From the NCBI GenBank assembly GCA_958439725.1, contig CAUBWJ010000004.1, positions 1 to 64,000 of the forward strand: DNA of 64,000 bases, written 5' to 3'. Source of the stretch: an uncultured Muribaculaceae bacterium (lineage in GTDB: Bacteria > Bacteroidota > Bacteroidia > Bacteroidales > Muribaculaceae). The position numbers were made by a program, and so were the translations under genes. The notes beneath the pieces are model-generated. The model searched no databases. It was not told where the DNA came from and saw nothing but the letters and a program-made list of their open reading frames with translations. Positions 62,345 through 64,000 of this stretch are shown in pieces (position 1 is the stretch's first letter; the number at the start of each line of letters is the position of its first letter).

Positions 62345-62920
62345 TCAGTTGCAGCCGCAGCCTTCGCCGCATTTGCTTTCGCCGGAGCAGTCGCACGAGT
62401 CGCCGCAACCGCAGCCTTCGCCGCAGCCGCATCCGCTCTGGGGCTTGAGCTCTTCGGGGGTGGCGTCGCGCACCACGGTGATTTTGCCTTTGAAGCGCAC
62501 GTCCTTGCCTGCCAGGGGATGGTTGAAGTCCATCACAACGTCGGTGTCGGTAACGTCGACAACCACGCCGTTGATGCGGAATCCGTCCTGGGTCATCATC
62601 GGGAGCACGGCGCCTTTCTTGATGACTTCGGGGTCGAATTTGCCGTCGACTTCAAAAATGTCGCGGGGCAGCGTGGCCACCTGCTCGGGGTCGTGGGGAC
62701 CGAAGGCTTCTTCGGCCGACACTTTCACGTCGAAAGAATCACCGGGCTTGAGGCCGTCGATTGCGTGCTCCAGCGGCACGATCACGCCGGGAGTAACGCC
62801 AAACACTATCTTTTCGGGGTCGTCGGCCGAGGTCTGGTGAACGAGCTTGTCGCCGTCAGGAGTCACTTCGTAGAGGTCGTAGCCGAGTTCCACGTATTTT
62901 CCGGGTTGAATTGTTTCCAT
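62345..62920 (-). CDS. FKBP-type peptidyl-prolyl isomerase, SlyD-like
   Basis: A 191-residue cytoplasmic isomerase/chaperone. It has the SlyD layout: FKBP strand (KYVELGYDLYEVTPDG), VFGVTPGVIVPLEHAIDGLK, an insert-in-flap domain (about 75-140, with EEAFGPHDPEQVATLPRDIF) and VMDFNHPLAGKDVRFKGKI. The C-terminus is a metal-binding-type tail with nine cysteines in CGCGEGCGCG-DSCDC-SGESK-CGEGCGC but no histidines, unlike the His-rich E. coli SlyD tail. It may bind nickel, zinc or other metals. Confidence 0.9.
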   Translation of the reverse strand: METIQPGKYVELGYDLYEVTPDGDKLVHQTSADDPEKIVFGVTPGVIVPLEHAIDGLKPGDSFDVKVSAEEAFGPHDPEQVATLPRDIFEVDGKFDPEVIKKGAVLPMMTQDGFRINGVVVDVTDTDVVMDFNHPLAGKDVRFKGKITVVRDATPEELKPQSGCGCGEGCGCGDSCDCSGESKCGEGCGCN

Positions 62921-62994
62921 ATCGTTCTGTATTTAAGTTTTTATGTAGTTACTAAAGCTATAACAAAAATGGGGCCAAAAAGTGAGGCGGGGAC

Positions 62995-63552
62995 TCAGGC
63001 TTCTTCGCGGTGGCGGAGGGAGGTGACGGTGTCGTAGAGATTGAGGGTGGCGTCGGCAAGCTGGTCGAGTACCAGTTCGAAGCCCTCGGCTCCTTCGTAA
63101 TAGGGGTCGGGCACATGGTCGTAGCGGGAATGGGAGCCGAAGAAGTCGGCCATGGCCATTACGCGTTCCTCGTCGTCGACCGTGGGCGCAAGGCTGCGGA
63201 GATTGCGCACGTTGTTGTCGTCCATGCCTATAATTATATCGAAATCCTCGAAGTCGTGCTCGCGTATCTGGCGGCAGCGGTGGGTTAGCTCGAGGCCGCG
63301 GCGCCGGGCGTGAGCGCGCATGCGGGGGTCGGCCAGCTGGCCTATGTGGTAGTTCCCGGTGCCGGCAGAGTCGACCTTCCAGCCCTCGGCGGCATTGTGC
63401 TCGCTGAGGGTCTCGAGCATTATGGCTTCGGCGGCGGGGCTGCGGCAGATATTGCCCAGGCACACGAAGAGCACTCTCACAGGGGCGTCATCGCTTATGT
63501 TCTCTATTATGGGTTTGAGCCGTCTGATTACGGCCGGAGTGGTGATTATCAT
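62995..63552 (-). CDS. low-molecular-weight protein-tyrosine phosphatase
   Basis: A 185-residue cysteine phosphatase. The active-site loop is VCLGNICRS (Cys31 to Arg37), with the general-acid aspartate in VPDPYYEGAEGFEL. It has an N-terminal extension of about 25 residues before the usual start. The ATG at 63552 overlaps the lpxB stop codon as ATGA, so the two are translationally coupled. In other bacteria such enzymes act with tyrosine kinases of exopolysaccharide synthesis or on arginine phosphate; no kinase is adjacent here. Confidence 0.9.
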   Translation of the reverse strand: MIITTPAVIRRLKPIIENISDDAPVRVLFVCLGNICRSPAAEAIMLETLSEHNAAEGWKVDSAGTGNYHIGQLADPRMRAHARRRGLELTHRCRQIREHDFEDFDIIIGMDDNNVRNLRSLAPTVDDEERVMAMADFFGSHSRYDHVPDPYYEGAEGFELVLDQLADATLNLYDTVTSLRHREEA

Positions 63553-64000
63553 TGTCTTTCGTTTTTAGAGCTCATGAGATCGCTGGTTATGATGGCTGCG
63601 GCGGTCGCTGCGGCATGGCTTGTCCCCAGAAGCTGGCGCATCCGGGAATATCCCTCAAGCTGCGAGGCGCGTCCGGGCGCATCGAAGATTATCTGGCGCA
63701 GGTGGCTGTCCACTTCTTCCGGGGTGCAGTGATGAAGCAGCATTTCCGGTATAACCTCCCGGCCTACGATAAGGTTCGGAAGAGTTACATAGGGACATTT
63801 GATGAAGTGCTTCATTATATTGTAGCTCAGCCGCGATCCGTTGGCGCGGTAGCAGGCCACCTGCGGCGTCCCGGCCAGGGCACACTCGAGTGTGGCGGTG
63901 CCGGAGGTTACAAGGGCGGCGTCGCTGTGGAGCATGAGGTCGAAAGTGGCGCCTTCTAACAGCGGAAGGTTTGTCAGGCTCCTGTAAAACTCCCGGTCAA
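63549..64000 (-). CDS. lpxB: lipid-A-disaccharide synthase, C-terminal part
   Basis: The frame is open to the window edge, so the gene is partial; about 149 C-terminal codons are present. The visible part reads DREFYRSLTNLPLLEGATFD at the edge and contains the LpxB block SGTATLECALAGTPQVACYR and LPNLIVGREVIPEMLLHHC. LpxB couples UDP-diacylglucosamine and lipid X into the lipid A disaccharide at the inner membrane. Together with lpxA in this window it is part of the Raetz pathway. It overlaps the phosphatase gene by 4 bp. Confidence 0.9.
   Translation of the reverse strand, partial: DREFYRSLTNLPLLEGATFDLMLHSDAALVTSGTATLECALAGTPQVACYRANGSRLSYNIMKHFIKCPYVTLPNLIVGREVIPEMLLHHCTPEEVDSHLRQIIFDAPGRASQLEGYSRMRQLLGTSHAAATAAAIITSDLMSSKNERQ

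Noticed and set aside
1..64000. tRNA, rRNA, prophage or insertion-sequence genes
   Set aside because: None was recognised on either strand; no transposase, integrase or terminal inverted repeats were seen. A tRNAscan or IS search would be decisive.

Overview
The window looks like chromosomal DNA of a gut-type Bacteroidales bacterium, most likely a GC-rich member of the Muribaculaceae/Bacteroidaceae branch. Reasons: many genes are preceded by the Bacteroidetes -7 box TAnnTTTG, some with a TTTG-like -33 box about 20 bp upstream. There are several TonB receptors and lipoproteins with lipobox signals, menaquinone genes (menA, ubiE/menG), a SUF iron-sulfur operon, and secreted host-glycan enzymes (GH84, GH29, a Ser-type sulfatase). 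The genus cannot be fixed from sequence reading alone. No tRNA, rRNA, CRISPR array, integrase or transposase was seen.

Layout. 0-4.5 kb: yebC, prs, a cytoplasmic GH13 amylase and a formate/nitrite channel. 4.6-10 kb: a TonB receptor/lipoprotein operon whose receptor is frameshifted by a perfect 491-bp tandem duplication. 10.1-19.1 kb: an MBL hydrolase with an RsmI-like methylase, then an RND efflux operon (adaptor, pump, outer-membrane factor) with lpxA at its 3' end. 19.1-25.0 kb: an accessory, AT-richer island with two unknown lipoproteins, a small exported protein, a TPR/membrane/HTH-like regulator and copies of an intergenic repeat. The island's right edge is a sharp composition break inside the regulator gene. 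25.2-29.5 kb: GH84 hexosaminidase, a putative small RNA, cvpA and a secreted endonuclease/phosphatase-fold protein.

29.6-37.1 kb: sufB-sufC-sufD-sufS, an E1-like enzyme without its zinc cysteines, a Crp/Fnr regulator and an acyltransferase. 37.2-40.7 kb: a probable heme/iron (or cobalamin) uptake locus made of a wrecked PepSY gene, a TonB receptor and an exported CbiK-like chelatase. 40.8-47.4 kb: GH29 fucosidase, then ferritin, yidC and pyrG. 47.4-51.5 kb: a 23-bp tandem repeat beside the 3' remnant of an ATPase gene, a Tyr/Gly/Pro-rich lipoprotein and a large Gly-tailed outer-membrane receptor. 51.5-64 kb: a cytidylate-kinase-like protein, an HdeD-like membrane protein, menA, a fused ATPase-TOPRIM protein resembling a single-chain PARIS defence protein, a Sua5/TsaC protein, an M13 protease, ubiE/menG, purC, a sulfatase, a duplicated pair of tiny membrane-protein genes, a SlyD-like isomerase, a LMW tyrosine phosphatase and the 3' part of lpxB.

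Most genes are ordinary core functions. The parts most worth a second look are the 491-bp duplication, the ATPase-TOPRIM fusion, the TPR-regulator mosaic, the receptor/chelatase pair with its decayed PepSY neighbour, and the short repeats and small RNA in the intergenic DNA.
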